Shown in pieces: positions 39,835 through 49,179 of a stretch of DNA of 64,000 nucleotides. The DNA comes from an uncultured Bryobacterales bacterium (GTDB lineage: Bacteria; Acidobacteriota; Terriglobia; Bryobacterales; UBA6623), in NCBI GenBank assembly GCA_951813065.1, contig CATOTH010000006.1, positions 310,001 to 374,000 on the forward strand, written 5' to 3'. The notes under the pieces were generated by a model. That model saw only the letters and a list, made by a program, of their open reading frames with translations, did not search any database and was not told where the DNA came from. Position numbers and translations under genes: made by a program. The stretch's first letter is position 1. Every line of letters starts with the position of its first letter.

Positions 39835-41802
39835 ATGGCCCCTTCCAACTGGATCCAGGGTGTTTCAAACGCGCCCCTGCTCCTTGGCTTATACGTGATC
39901 TTGTGTCTAGCCTCGCCCTGCGGGGCGCGGGCCGATTCCGGCGGCGCTGACCATGAAGCGCTGAAGGCCGATTCCGAGGCGTTCTTTAGCGATCGCGTAA
40001 CGCCGTTCATCAAGAACTATTGCATCTCTTGCCACCAGAACAGGCGGCCCACGCAAGCGGGGGTCAATTTTTCGCCCGCGCTCAAGGACCCAAGTCACGC
40101 TGCCTTTCACGATCAGTGGAAGAGAGCGGTCGCTAGGGTGAGAGCGCATGACATGCCGCCGAAAGGTGCGCCCCAACCGAGCGATGTGGATCGGCGGATG
40201 TTCGTCGATTGGATTACAAAGCTCAAGTACCTCAGCGAGAAGGATCCCGGGCATTTCGTCATTCGGCGGCTGACCAAGACCGAATACGGCAACACCCTGC
40301 ATGATCTCTTCGGTGTCGAGCCGTCGATAGCCGACGGACTGCCGGAAGAAGTCAGCGGCGAGGGGTATCTCAATTCGCTTTCGCCTCTCCAGCTCGAGCA
40401 GTATCTGACGATCGCTGATCGGGTATTGGATCGGATTGTGGCGCCGGAAGACGCCCCGCCCACCGAAGTCCAGGAGCGGCTGTTCGGCGGACCTTCCGCG
40501 CCGGGGCCAGGCACCCCAGAAGCGGCGCGAGAGGTCGCCCGGTCCCTTGCGAAGAAGGCTTATCGCCGGCCTCCAACCGAGACGGAGCTGGATGCCTTGG
40601 TGGAAGCGTTCGAGTTGGGAAGGCAGAACGACCTCGGTTACGAGCAGTCACTTCACTTGATGCTCAAGGCCGTCCTGGTTTCTCCCCAGTTTCTCTTCAT
40701 TACTCCGGTTGGAAAACTCGAGTCGAGCACGGGCATCGTTCCGTTGGACGACTATCAACTCGCTTCGCGCTTGTCATATTTGCTGTGGGCCACCATGCCC
40801 GATGACGAGCTGATGGCCCTCGCTGATAGCGGGACGCTGCATGAGCCAGAGATTCTCGAAGCGCAGGTCAAGCGATTGCTGCAGGATCGTCGCTCCCGCG
40901 CTCTGTTTGACGGGTTTGGCGCACAGTGGCTGGGCGTCGGCGGCTTGGAGAGCCAGGTCTTTGATCCTGCGGTGTTTCCGCAGATGACCGCCGAAATGCG
41001 CGAGGCGATGTACGACGAGGCCCGCCTGTTCTTCGAAAGCATTGTGCGTGAGAACAGGAGGGTCATCAATTTCGTCGATAGCGATTACACCTATCTCGAC
41101 GGGACACTGGCCTCGATCTACGGCCTGGAAGACACTGTCACGGGACCCGAGATGCGGAGGGTCCGGCTGAGCGATGGCAATCGCGGGGGAGTTTTGGGGA
41201 TGCCCGGAGTTCTCGCGGCGACCTCCTTCCCCAACCGCACCAGCCCGGTCAAGCGCGGCGTGTGGGTACTGGAGCAGGTGCTCGGAGACCATGTGCCGTC
41301 CGCCCCTCCAAACGTTCCGGCGCTGGACGAACAGGACCAGGGGACGGTCACGAACCTGTCCCTGCGTGAGCGCACCGAGCTACACCGCACGAACACCGTC
41401 TGCGCCAACTGTCATGAATTACTCGACCCGATTGGATTCGGCCTGGAGAACTTCGACGCCATCGGCCGATGGCGCGACCGGGACGACAATGGCGAGGCGA
41501 TTGATGCAGCGGGCGAGCTTCCGGGTGGAGAACGTTTCTCGGGCCCCCAAGACCTGAAAGCCATCATCGCCGGACGAAGCGATGATTTAGCCCGCAACCT
41601 AGTGGAGAAGCTGCTAGCCTACGCCTTGGGCCGAAGGCTGGAAGGCTACGACGAAATCGTGGTGGACGATTTGATGCAGGAAGTCGCCGGCGACGGCTAC
41701 CGCATGCAGACGCTCGTCAACGCGGTCGTCAGCAGTTATCCCTTTACGCATCGTCGAATCGAAGAAGAGAGGAGTTCCAATGAGAAAAAGCGCGCTGATT
41801 GA
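39835..41802 (+). CDS. DUF1587/DUF1592/DUF1588/DUF1585-type exported cytochrome c protein
   Basis: The 655-residue protein has a signal peptide followed by haem site 'NYCISCHQN' near residue 65. The DUF1587 block '[18 protein letters not shown]', the DUF1595 block '[18 protein letters not shown]' and the DUF1592 block '[18 protein letters not shown]' come next. The DUF1588 part holds a second haem-like motif '[20 protein letters not shown]', and a C-terminal DUF1585 domain closes the protein. Such proteins are abundant in Acidobacteriota and PVC bacteria and nearly always come with a DUF1552 gene. The reading frame of that partner overlaps here by 23 bp. Biochemical role is unknown; an electron-transfer role in the envelope is likely. 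Confidence 0.88.
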   Translation: MAPSNWIQGVSNAPLLLGLYVILCLASPCGARADSGGADHEALKADSEAFFSDRVTPFIKNYCISCHQNRRPTQAGVNFSPALKDPSHAAFHDQWKRAVARVRAHDMPPKGAPQPSDVDRRMFVDWITKLKYLSEKDPGHFVIRRLTKTEYGNTLHDLFGVEPSIADGLPEEVSGEGYLNSLSPLQLEQYLTIADRVLDRIVAPEDAPPTEVQERLFGGPSAPGPGTPEAAREVARSLAKKAYRRPPTETELDALVEAFELGRQNDLGYEQSLHLMLKAVLVSPQFLFITPVGKLESSTGIVPLDDYQLASRLSYLLWATMPDDELMALADSGTLHEPEILEAQVKRLLQDRRSRALFDGFGAQWLGVGGLESQVFDPAVFPQMTAEMREAMYDEARLFFESIVRENRRVINFVDSDYTYLDGTLASIYGLEDTVTGPEMRRVRLSDGNRGGVLGMPGVLAATSFPNRTSPVKRGVWVLEQVLGDHVPSAPPNVPALDEQDQGTVTNLSLRERTELHRTNTVCANCHELLDPIGFGLENFDAIGRWRDRDDNGEAIDAAGELPGGERFSGPQDLKAIIAGRSDDLARNLVEKLLAYALGRRLEGYDEIVVDDLMQEVAGDGYRMQTLVNAVVSSYPFTHRRIEEERSSNEKKRAD

Positions 41803-43165
41803 CCGACGAGCCTGCCTGAAGGGGTTGGGCGTCTCACTTGCCCTGCCACTCATGGACTCGATGGGTTGGGCCGACACCGCGAAGGGCCGGGCGTACAAAC
41901 CGCCGGTGCGCCTTGGATTCATGTACATGCCTCATGGGGTGATCATGGATCAGTTCTGGCCTGCGGATGCGGAGAGCTTTCTTTCGTCCCCGCCGCCCGC
42001 GTTTGAATCGCTGCGTCCGGTTCTCGATCAATGTCTGACGATGAAGGGGATTTCCGGCGTCCCCATCGCTCCCTTTAACGGGGCGCCGCACGCACTCGAG
42101 CTATCCACTTGGCTCACTGCGACATTGCCGGCTGCCGACAAGCGCAACGAGATCCACATCGCAATCTCTGCGGACCAGATTGCCGCCAACCACGTGGGAG
42201 CCTTCACCACGCTGCCGTCGTTAGAACTGGCCACGATGCCTCAGAACTGGAAGGAAAACCAGGAGGGGCTCAACGAAGGGTACTATTCGCACTGCAGCTT
42301 TCGTTCCCCGACCCAGGTGGCCCCTGCCGAGATCAATCCACGGAACGTGTTCAATCGCCTGTTCCGCGAACCGGAGCAGCACGGCGATGGGCGCGAGTCG
42401 ACGCGAGTGAACGCTCTGGATCGAAGCCTATTGGACATCGTGCTGGGTGGCGCGAGGGATTTGCGGCGTACCTTGCCTGGATCCGACCAGCGGAAACTGG
42501 ACGAATACTTGGACAGCGTTCGCTCCGTCGAACGACGCATCGCCGCCATCGAGTACCGCCAGAAAGAGGCGGCACTGGAAAAGGCCGGCGTCCGCGCGAG
42601 CAAACGTCACGCCACCGATTCGCCGCCGATCGAGATCAAGGTCCCGGAGGGAGACAAGCGGAGCGAGTACATGCAGGTGATGTGCGACCTGAACGTGCTG
42701 GCGTTCCAAACCGACACGACTCGCGTCTCCACCTACATTGGATCGAGACCGAACGGCGCCTCTTACCCGGAACTTGGGTTTAGCGATCAGCATCACTCGC
42801 AAACCCATCACCAGAACGATCCGGAAATGGTTGCCAAGGTCGCCAAGATCACGGAGTTCAATATCGCCCAGTTCGCTTACATGGTGAAGAAGATGCACGG
42901 CCTCCGTGAAGCCGAGGGGAGCTTACTCGACAACTGCATCATGATGTGGGGGTCCGGCCTTGAAGATGGGAACGAGCATACGCGCGAGAACCTCCCCTTC
43001 GTGGTCGCCGGCAGCGGAGGCGGTTCCATCAAGACGGGACGCTTCCTAGCCAATACCAAGGGAAATCAGGGAGATCTGCTGACCACGTTGCTCGCTTGCG
43101 CCGGCATTCCGCTGGACCGTCCCGTTGGGATCGCGACGAAGCAGTTTGAGGAGATCAAGGCCTGA
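41780..43165 (+). CDS. DUF1552 (Tat-exported) protein
   Basis: The 461-residue protein has a twin-arginine-like leader ('[20 protein letters not shown]') and a DUF1552 body: '[18 protein letters not shown]', '[20 protein letters not shown]', '[15 protein letters not shown]', '[15 protein letters not shown]' and '[20 protein letters not shown]'. The histidines and the late Asp/Gly-rich segment recall the alkaline-phosphatase-like/DUF1501 fold. It is translationally coupled to the cytochrome gene through a 23-bp overlap. Function unknown; the two products presumably act together in the periplasm. Confidence 0.88.
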   Translation: MRKSALIDRRACLKGLGVSLALPLMDSMGWADTAKGRAYKPPVRLGFMYMPHGVIMDQFWPADAESFLSSPPPAFESLRPVLDQCLTMKGISGVPIAPFNGAPHALELSTWLTATLPAADKRNEIHIAISADQIAANHVGAFTTLPSLELATMPQNWKENQEGLNEGYYSHCSFRSPTQVAPAEINPRNVFNRLFREPEQHGDGRESTRVNALDRSLLDIVLGGARDLRRTLPGSDQRKLDEYLDSVRSVERRIAAIEYRQKEAALEKAGVRASKRHATDSPPIEIKVPEGDKRSEYMQVMCDLNVLAFQTDTTRVSTYIGSRPNGASYPELGFSDQHHSQTHHQNDPEMVAKVAKITEFNIAQFAYMVKKMHGLREAEGSLLDNCIMMWGSGLEDGNEHTRENLPFVVAGSGGGSIKTGRFLANTKGNQGDLLTTLLACAGIPLDRPVGIATKQFEEIKA

Positions 43166-43314
43166 AGATCTCAAAGACGCCGTTAGGTGAATGCCGGCAC
43201 GGCACTTAGTCGACGGCGGTTCTTTCGCAACGCCTTGGCGGGGGTTTGCTGAGCACGAAGTCGAAACGCTTGTAGGGGATTGATTCCGCCAGATCTACGC
43301 TGCGGCGTCACGTA

Positions 43315-43680
43315 TTACCCATGCGGCTTGCTGAGGCTTTCGATCAACTCCTCCAAATCCAGCGCTTGCACTAAGGTTTGCTGCACCAAGTTCCGTTTCG
43401 ATGCGATGCTGACCACCCGTGGCGGCCCCTTCTGGCCTTGGCGGGGGTACAGCAGCTCGACCTGTTGGATCCCGCCCAGTTGCTGCTTGAGCTCCTCCAT
43501 GCTCAGGCCTAGCCAGACCTTGGCGGCGCGCTGCCACACGTGCTGCAGCAGCGACACGCCCAGCATGCAGGTGAAGGCATGCACCCGGATCTTGTCGTCG
43601 GTCCAATGGTGCATCGGCCCCCAGCCCAGCCAATCACCGCCCTTCAAGCCCCGGAAGCTAGCTTCTCGATCGTTCCTGGC
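43315..43680 (-). pseudogene. C-terminal fragment of an IS1634-like transposase
   Basis: The minus-strand frame reads 'DREASFRGLKGGDWLGWGPM', 'HHWTDDKIRVHAFTCMLGVS' and 'LLQHVWQRAAKVWLGLSMEE', the end of IS1634-type transposases. Nothing of the catalytic N-terminal part precedes it. It is a scrap between the DUF1552 gene and the next sulfatase gene. Confidence 0.78.
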
Positions 43681-43949
43681 AGGCCCATGGCACTGGGCAT
43701 TAACTCCTTGGCCCTCGAGCGGAGGACAGGGTAGAGAGCATAGTTTCGGGGGCGGACTCGGAATCGGGGTCGGAAAACAGCTGCTCTTGGTCGGCCGCTG
43801 ACGATCATCGGCAGCTACCCTGTAGAATCTCTGGTGGTGACCGGACGTGCCTGGGTGATGACCTTGGCTCGGCCGAGGGCAGCGTTTGGATCGGCAAATA
43901 CGGTTGCTTCGTGCTCGCTGCAGCGATCGCCCGGAATTGGAAGGTCTTC

Positions 43950-45311
43950 ATGAACACCGCATACGCAGTGCTTGCTCGTTCTGCACTTCTTGTCACATTG
44001 ATCGTGACGTCAGCGACGGCGCAGGGAAAGCCAAACTTCATATTCATCCTGAGCGACGATCACGGCTGGACCCAACTCTCCTTCGCAATGGATCGAGAGG
44101 TTTCTGGTTCCGCTTCGTCGTATCTTGAAACGCCGAACATGGCGCGGTTGGCTCAGCGGGGAATGCGCTTTGTGAGCGGCTACTCGCCGGCACCGCTGTG
44201 CACCCCAACCCGCCGAAGCATTTTTTGTGGCATGACTCCGGCGCGACAGCGGGGAACGGAGTTCAAGTCGGAATTCGACTGGACAGGACGCTTGACCCTT
44301 CCGAAAGCGCTCAAACAAGCCGACCCGAACTATCGCTCGGCACATTTCGGGAAATTCGGTAACGATATGGGAGCCAGCCCAGACGATGTCGGATTCGATG
44401 AGAGCGACGGCTGGACGACAAATGCTACCGGGGGCATGGGAGCCTCCCTGCAAGAACGCGGCGAAAGCGTGGTCAAGGCCGACCCGAAGTTGGTATTTGC
44501 CATTACGGACCGGGCAATTGATTTCATTGAGCGGCATTCCGGGACTCATGGGTTCTATGTGCAGGTCAGTCACTACGCTACGCACCTGCAGGTGCAGACC
44601 CGCCAGTCCTCGCTGGACATGTTTGAGGCAAAGGGCCCTCCGGATCGCGCGGTCACCCACGCGTTCGCTGGAATGCTCTTCGACTTGGATCAATCAGTAG
44701 GCCTGTTGCTCGATGCCGTGGACCGGCTTGGCCTGACGGACAACACCTACATAATCTTCATGGCGGACAACGGTGGGCGCGGGACCATCCCCGGCGCACA
44801 GCGGTCGTTGTCACCGCCGAACCGGCCACTCAACGGAGCGAAGCATACGCTCTACGAGGGCGGGATCCGCGTTCCGTTCTTGGTCGCTGGCCCCGGGGTG
44901 GAGCCGAACTCGGTCTCGCAGGTCCCAGTCACGGGATACGACCTGCTTCCGACCCTGTATGACCTTGCCGGTGGCGAAGCTCCGCTGCCGGATGAGATCG
45001 ATGGCGGTAGCTTTCGAACGGTGATCGAGAATGGGGGGATGGGGGAAGTCCGGCGTGGATTCGAAGGTCTCGTATTCCACCGTCCGTTGCGCCGGAATGC
45101 TCCTTCCTCCGCTATCCGAGTCGGAGATTACAAGCTCCTGCTGAATTATGAAACCGCAACGCGCCCCCGACAAAGCCTGCTATTTGATTTGGCACGGGAT
45201 GTTGGCGAGCAGCGCGACGTTAGTACGGAAATGCCGGGTAAGGCCGAGGAATTGGAGGCATTGCTGGTCGGGTACCTGAAATCGGTAGGCGCCGAAACCC
45301 CTGCCAGATAG
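43950..45311 (+). CDS. Exported sulfatase (C-T-P-T-R type)
   Basis: The ATG at 43950 opens a signal peptide ('LARSALLVTLIVTSATAQG'); a frame from 43911 adds only 13 charged residues before it. The 453-residue protein has 'KPNFIFILSDDHGWTQL' (metal site) and catalytic C-T-P-T-R, with Cys at about residue 84. 'AHFGKFGNDMGAS', 'HYATHLQVQT' and 'FMADNGGRGT' carry later active-site residues. C-x-P-T-R is a normal variant of the formylglycine motif. The gene stands alone behind an IS scrap. Substrate unknown. Confidence 0.88.
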   Translation: MNTAYAVLARSALLVTLIVTSATAQGKPNFIFILSDDHGWTQLSFAMDREVSGSASSYLETPNMARLAQRGMRFVSGYSPAPLCTPTRRSIFCGMTPARQRGTEFKSEFDWTGRLTLPKALKQADPNYRSAHFGKFGNDMGASPDDVGFDESDGWTTNATGGMGASLQERGESVVKADPKLVFAITDRAIDFIERHSGTHGFYVQVSHYATHLQVQTRQSSLDMFEAKGPPDRAVTHAFAGMLFDLDQSVGLLLDAVDRLGLTDNTYIIFMADNGGRGTIPGAQRSLSPPNRPLNGAKHTLYEGGIRVPFLVAGPGVEPNSVSQVPVTGYDLLPTLYDLAGGEAPLPDEIDGGSFRTVIENGGMGEVRRGFEGLVFHRPLRRNAPSSAIRVGDYKLLLNYETATRPRQSLLFDLARDVGEQRDVSTEMPGKAEELEALLVGYLKSVGAETPAR

Positions 45312-45436
45312 CGCCTTGGCAGTTGTCCCGTAGCCTGATGGCCATAGGCTGCCTCCTGGGGCGGATCCTCAACCTCGTCCAGTGTGCCCCATGCTTTGGG
45401 CTAACGGGGGCGTTCGGTGATTGATAGACTCGGTGC

Positions 45437-45838
45437 TTGCGCGCTAAGACACGGGTGCTCCTGGCAGTCGTAATCGTTTCCAATGCCCTCGGGAACGTCT
45501 CGCTGGGCTATGGAATGCGAGAGATCGGGGATATCAGTTCGTACTCTCCGGTCGATCTGGTCAGCTCGGGCATTGCGGGCCTTGCCAATCCGTGGGTCCT
45601 CACAGGTGTGTTGTTGCTATGCCTGTTCTTTGCGGCTCACACACTGTTGCTTAGCTGGGCCGACCTCAGTTACGTCCTTTTGGTGACCTCGCTCGGCTAC
45701 GTAGTGGTCGCGATCATGAGCGCGGCGATCCTCGACGAGGCGATTACGCCGGCCCGCTGGGTGGGAACGCTGCTCATCGCTCTTGGCGTCGGAGTTGTCG
45801 GTTCGACTCCCGTGTCCACTCTCAGGGGTGGAGAATGA
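45437..45838 (+). CDS. Small DMT/SMR-like membrane transporter subunit A
   Basis: The 133-residue protein is read from TTG at 45437 (or GTG at 45455). It has four hydrophobic helices ('VLLAVVIVSNALGNVSLGYG', 'VLTGVLLLCLFFAAHTLLLS', 'LLVTSLGYVVVAIMSAAILD', 'WVGTLLIALGVGVVG'), the layout of an EamA half or small multidrug-resistance-type protein. It overlaps the next gene by 4 bp, suggesting a heterodimer. Substrate unknown. Confidence 0.72.
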   Translation: MRAKTRVLLAVVIVSNALGNVSLGYGMREIGDISSYSPVDLVSSGIAGLANPWVLTGVLLLCLFFAAHTLLLSWADLSYVLLVTSLGYVVVAIMSAAILDEAITPARWVGTLLIALGVGVVGSTPVSTLRGGE

Positions 45839-46194
45839 CAGCGTTCCTGCTCGGACTTGTCATTGGCGGCAGCGTTCTGGGAGACCTGTTGAAGGCCCAT
45901 GGCATGCGTCGCCAGGGTGCGCCCGGCTCGTTTGGCGGCCCGGAGTTGCTGCGGTTTGGCGCCGCCACGTTTAGAAATCTCTGGTTCTTGTTGTCTTTGG
46001 TGGCCTATGCCATTTCATTCTTTGGGTTTATGGCTTTGGTCTCGATCGAGGACGTGAGTTTTGCCGTGCCTGCGACGGCGCTCGGCTACGCCTTGGAGAC
46101 CCTGCTTTCTCGGACAGTCTTGGGCGAGGTTGTGAGCGGGAGGAGGTGGGTTGGCGCTTTCCTGGTGATTGCCGGGGTTTGTCTGATCGTCTGA
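45835..46194 (+). CDS. Small DMT/SMR-like membrane transporter subunit B
   Basis: The 119-residue protein also has four helices ('FLLGLVIGGSVLGDLLKAHG', 'FLLSLVAYAISFFGFMALVS', 'DVSFAVPATALGYALETLLS', 'WVGAFLVIAGVCLIV'). It shares the ending pattern 'G.RWVG..L...GV..V' with its partner, so the pair probably arose by duplication. Its 3' 167 bp overlap the 3' end of rluB on the opposite strand. Confidence 0.72.
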   Translation: MTAFLLGLVIGGSVLGDLLKAHGMRRQGAPGSFGGPELLRFGAATFRNLWFLLSLVAYAISFFGFMALVSIEDVSFAVPATALGYALETLLSRTVLGEVVSGRRWVGAFLVIAGVCLIV

Positions 46195-47128
46195 GACGAC
46201 CAGTTGGTGCCCGGCCCCGTCGTGAGTCACCATCTCGGGAGCGGGACGCTTCAAGGCTCCTGGACGATGGCACGGCACTTCGCTCGGACCTTCCCCGTCG
46301 GAGCGCGGGGCCTTTGTCTCCTGCACCGCGCTCGGGGCGTCCGGTAGGTCGGCGCTTTCGAAAAAGAGTTCTTCTGGGTGGGCCTGCGGTGTCGGCCAAT
46401 CCAGCTGGGACTGGCGGAGGGTTGAGCAACTGCTGAACCTCTTTCGGCTTCAATTCCTTAACCTGGCGTGGCTCGAGACCGCGTAATGAAAGGTTTCCAA
46501 TCCGGACGCGACGGATCTTTTCGACTAGGAATCCGATGCGCTCGAACATCCGGTGGATCTGTCGGTTCCGACCCGTCACGAGCGTCACCTCGTACCACGG
46601 GTTGTCCCTGTCGCGCAGCAGCCGGATGGACTCGGCCCTGGCAGGCCGGCCGTCGATCTTGATGCCGGAGCGCAATTTGTCGATGGCTTCACTGGACGGC
46701 CGCCCACTGACCTTGACCTCATAGACCTTGATGATGTTGTTCTTGGCGCTTGTGACTCGGTTCGCGAAATCCCCGTCGTCAGTCAGGATCAGCAGGCCCT
46801 CAGTGTTGTAGTCCAGGCGACCCACGGGGAAGATGCCCCTCGATGCCTCCTTGCCAAGCAGGTCCATGACGGTGGGTCGACCTTCTGGGTCGTGAGTGCT
46901 TGTGATACAGCCCTTGGGCTTGTTCAACGCCAGGTATCGCCGAACCCCGGGGCTCTGCAAAGCCTTGCCATCAACACAAACCGTGTCGTGAACCGGGTCT
47001 GCTTGGGACCCGAGTTCTCGGACTGCCCGACCGTTGACAGTAACCCGACCGGAGGTGATCAGCTCTTCTGCCTTGCGGCGGGATGTGATTCCGGCGCGCG
47101 CGATGATCTTCTGTAGGCGTTCAGGCAT
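46028..47128 (-). CDS. rluB: 23S rRNA pseudouridine synthase, RluB family
   Basis: The 366-residue protein starts with an S4 RNA-binding domain ('LQKIIARAGITSRRKAEELI'). The RsuA/RluB catalytic domain follows: 'FPVGRLDYNTEGLLILTDDG', whose aspartate is the nucleophile, 'VYEVKVSGRPS' and 'VTLVTGRNRQIHRMFERIGF'. About the last 120 residues are a disordered Arg/Ser/Pro-rich tail, longer than usual, which probably helps bind RNA. It follows scpA-scpB, a conserved gene order. The end of the tail is encoded antisense to the transporter gene. Confidence 0.9.
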   Translation of the reverse strand: MPERLQKIIARAGITSRRKAEELITSGRVTVNGRAVRELGSQADPVHDTVCVDGKALQSPGVRRYLALNKPKGCITSTHDPEGRPTVMDLLGKEASRGIFPVGRLDYNTEGLLILTDDGDFANRVTSAKNNIIKVYEVKVSGRPSSEAIDKLRSGIKIDGRPARAESIRLLRDRDNPWYEVTLVTGRNRQIHRMFERIGFLVEKIRRVRIGNLSLRGLEPRQVKELKPKEVQQLLNPPPVPAGLADTAGPPRRTLFRKRRPTGRPERGAGDKGPALRRGRSERSAVPSSRSLEASRSRDGDSRRGRAPTGRLRRSDKPRQSPGKRQPTSSRSQPRPRLSEKAGSPRRSRAPSQARQNSRPRSRPKP

Positions 47129-47183
47129 TGGAAAACGGTTTCGTTTGGGCAGCAGGGCGGGCGTAGAGGCCTGTCAGGTCGAT

Positions 47184-47897
47184 TCAGTCGGGCGGCTCGG
47201 TGTCGAGGATGGCCGCGTTCTCGTCTCCCGAACTGTCGCCAGCTTGCTCGTCGTCGGGTTTCTGGACAACCTGGAGATCCTCGTCGAGCGCGGCGAGACT
47301 GAGCTCTTCCATTTCCTTGAGGGTTGGCAACTCGCCCAAGTCGTTCAACCCGAAGTGAACGAGAAAATCATTCGTCGTCTTGTACTGCATCGGTCGCCCG
47401 ATGACCTTTTTCCGGCCAGCTGTGGTAACCAGCTTGTGGCGAAGCAGGGTGTGGATCACGCTGGATGCGTGGGCTACCCCCCGAATCGATTGGATTTCCG
47501 GAATTGTCACGGGCTGCCTGTATGCCACCACTGCGAGCGTTTCCAGCGCAGCCAGAGACAGCTTCAGGCGGGGTTGCTGGGACTTCGATAGAGCCTTGAC
47601 AGCTTCATGGTGCTGTGGCTTTGTGAACATCCGGTAGCCGCCCCCAACCGCTCGGATCTCCACACCCCTTGCCTCGGAAGCGTAGGACTTGCAAAGCGAA
47701 TCGATGTCCGACCGCACATCTTCGATGGGAATGCCGAGGGCTGTAGCCAATTGTTCGACAGTGGGCGGGTCCTCGGCCGCGAAGATCACAGCCTCCAGGA
47801 TCCCCATTCGTTGCTCCGGGGAGACGTCTGGCTCGACGATTCGGACTTGCTCCGATTTCTCGGCCAGGTCGGGGAAGGTGACGACAGAATCGCTCAC
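47184..47897 (-). CDS. scpB: Segregation and condensation protein B
   Basis: The 237-residue protein contains the two winged-helix domains of ScpB: 'GILEAVIFAAEDPPTVEQLA', 'VEIRAVGGGYRMFTKPQHHE', 'LSLAALETLAVVAYRQPVTI' and 'RPMQYKTTNDFLVHFGLNDL'. It has an acidic C-terminal tail. ScpB dimers bind the kleisin ScpA and the SMC ATPase in chromosome condensation. Its start codon overlaps the scpA stop by 4 bp. Confidence 0.95.
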   Translation of the reverse strand: MSDSVVTFPDLAEKSEQVRIVEPDVSPEQRMGILEAVIFAAEDPPTVEQLATALGIPIEDVRSDIDSLCKSYASEARGVEIRAVGGGYRMFTKPQHHEAVKALSKSQQPRLKLSLAALETLAVVAYRQPVTIPEIQSIRGVAHASSVIHTLLRHKLVTTAGRKKVIGRPMQYKTTNDFLVHFGLNDLGELPTLKEMEELSLAALDEDLQVVQKPDDEQAGDSSGDENAAILDTEPPD

Positions 47898-48760
47898 TGA
47901 GAATACTCCAGATCGGAATCGGATTCCGGGAGAAGGTCTCCGTGCTGGAAAGCCTCGTCAAACATTGTGTGCCTTTCGATGAGGATCTCGCCGAACAGCT
48001 CGTGCTGCCGTAGGGCTACCGCTTGGGCCTTGACCATCTCAAGCAGTGCCAGGAAAGTCGCGATGACTGCGCCGGCCGACCGCTGCCTCAGCAGGACTTG
48101 GCGAACCTGCACGGGGCCCTCTTCGCTGAGTAGTAAGTTCTTCAGGTAACGGATTCGATTTCCGACCGTAACTGTTTCTTGACTAAGCTCGACGACTGGC
48201 TGGCTTTCCAAGCGTTCCAGGACGTCGCCGAAAGTCTTCACCAGGTCGAACAAGCTGACCTGCAGCTCCGCTGGGTCGGACTTGTCACCTTCCAGCGACT
48301 GCTGCACGCCCGCAGTCCAGACGTTTTCCTCCACGATTCGCTTCTCCTTGAGCATCTGGGCGGCCTGAAGGAACTTCTCGCGCTCAAGAAGACGCTGGAC
48401 AAGATCCTCTCGGGGATCTTCTGCGCTCTCTGCTTCCGCGACGGTTGGTGTGACTGGCAAGAGCATCTTCGACTTGATGTGAATCAGAGTGGAGGCCATC
48501 AACACGAACTCCGAACTCAACTCGAAGTTGAGCGATTCCGCGCGCCTGACAGACGCCAGGTATTGTTCCGTGATGCGGGCGATGGGAATGTCCAGGATGT
48601 CGAGCCGTTGCTTCTTCACCAGGTCGAGAAGGGCATCCAGCGGGCCTTCGTATTGCTCTAGGCGGACCTGGAACGAGTCCGCTGTTTCTTCATGCGACTC
48701 TGGCTCGTCTCCCGAGGTCGCTTGGGGCTCCCGTGCTGGCCTTGCTGAATTCGATGGCAT
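47894..48760 (-). CDS. scpA: Segregation and condensation protein A (kleisin)
   Basis: From the ATG at 48760 (AGGTGA 7 nt upstream) the product has 288 residues: 'FQVRLEQYEGPLDALLDLVK', 'ARITEQYLASVRRAESLNFE' and 'EFVLMASTLIHIKSKMLLPV' form the N-terminal SMC-neck-binding part. 'ERHTMFDEAF' belongs to the C-terminal winged helix. The longer frame from 48961 adds unrelated residues and is rejected. scpA, scpB and rluB form an operon. Confidence 0.93.
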   Translation of the reverse strand: MPSNSARPAREPQATSGDEPESHEETADSFQVRLEQYEGPLDALLDLVKKQRLDILDIPIARITEQYLASVRRAESLNFELSSEFVLMASTLIHIKSKMLLPVTPTVAEAESAEDPREDLVQRLLEREKFLQAAQMLKEKRIVEENVWTAGVQQSLEGDKSDPAELQVSLFDLVKTFGDVLERLESQPVVELSQETVTVGNRIRYLKNLLLSEEGPVQVRQVLLRQRSAGAVIATFLALLEMVKAQAVALRQHELFGEILIERHTMFDEAFQHGDLLPESDSDLEYSQ

Positions 48761-49179
48761 CGCCAAATCACCTGCCAAGCACCAGGACAATCGGCTGCCG
48801 TCCGCACAGCCGTCAGCATTGACCGACCCGTAGCACCACTGTAGCATCAGCCTCGCATGGGCTTTCCTGTCCAAGGGTTGGGGTAACGCCAGGACGAGGA
48901 TGTTCAGCAATGGTTGACGAGCATTCCCGCGCCGCCTGCGAGGGAGGTGGATTTGTGACACCCGTTCGCGATTTGTTTCAAAGCCGGCCTCGTTTCTTCA
49001 GGGATCTCAAGAGCGTGCCCATCCGGCACATGCCGCAAGACTTTGAACCGCTTCAAGAGGTCCGCATTCCTGGCCGATTGACTGATTCCGGCAATAGCTA
49101 CGCGGTAGTCCCAAGACGCTTGATTGCGACCGCCGGGTCCCGCATTCAGGCATGGGAGGACGCGAATAACACGGCGCGA
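48761..49179. other. Intergenic region, promoter side of scpA
   Basis: About 420 bp between the scpA start and the oxidoreductase stop. A plus-strand frame (48910-49281) is open for 123 codons but runs into the oxidoreductase on the opposite strand and matches nothing that I recognise, so it is not called. The scpA promoter should lie in the left half. Confidence 0.4.
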
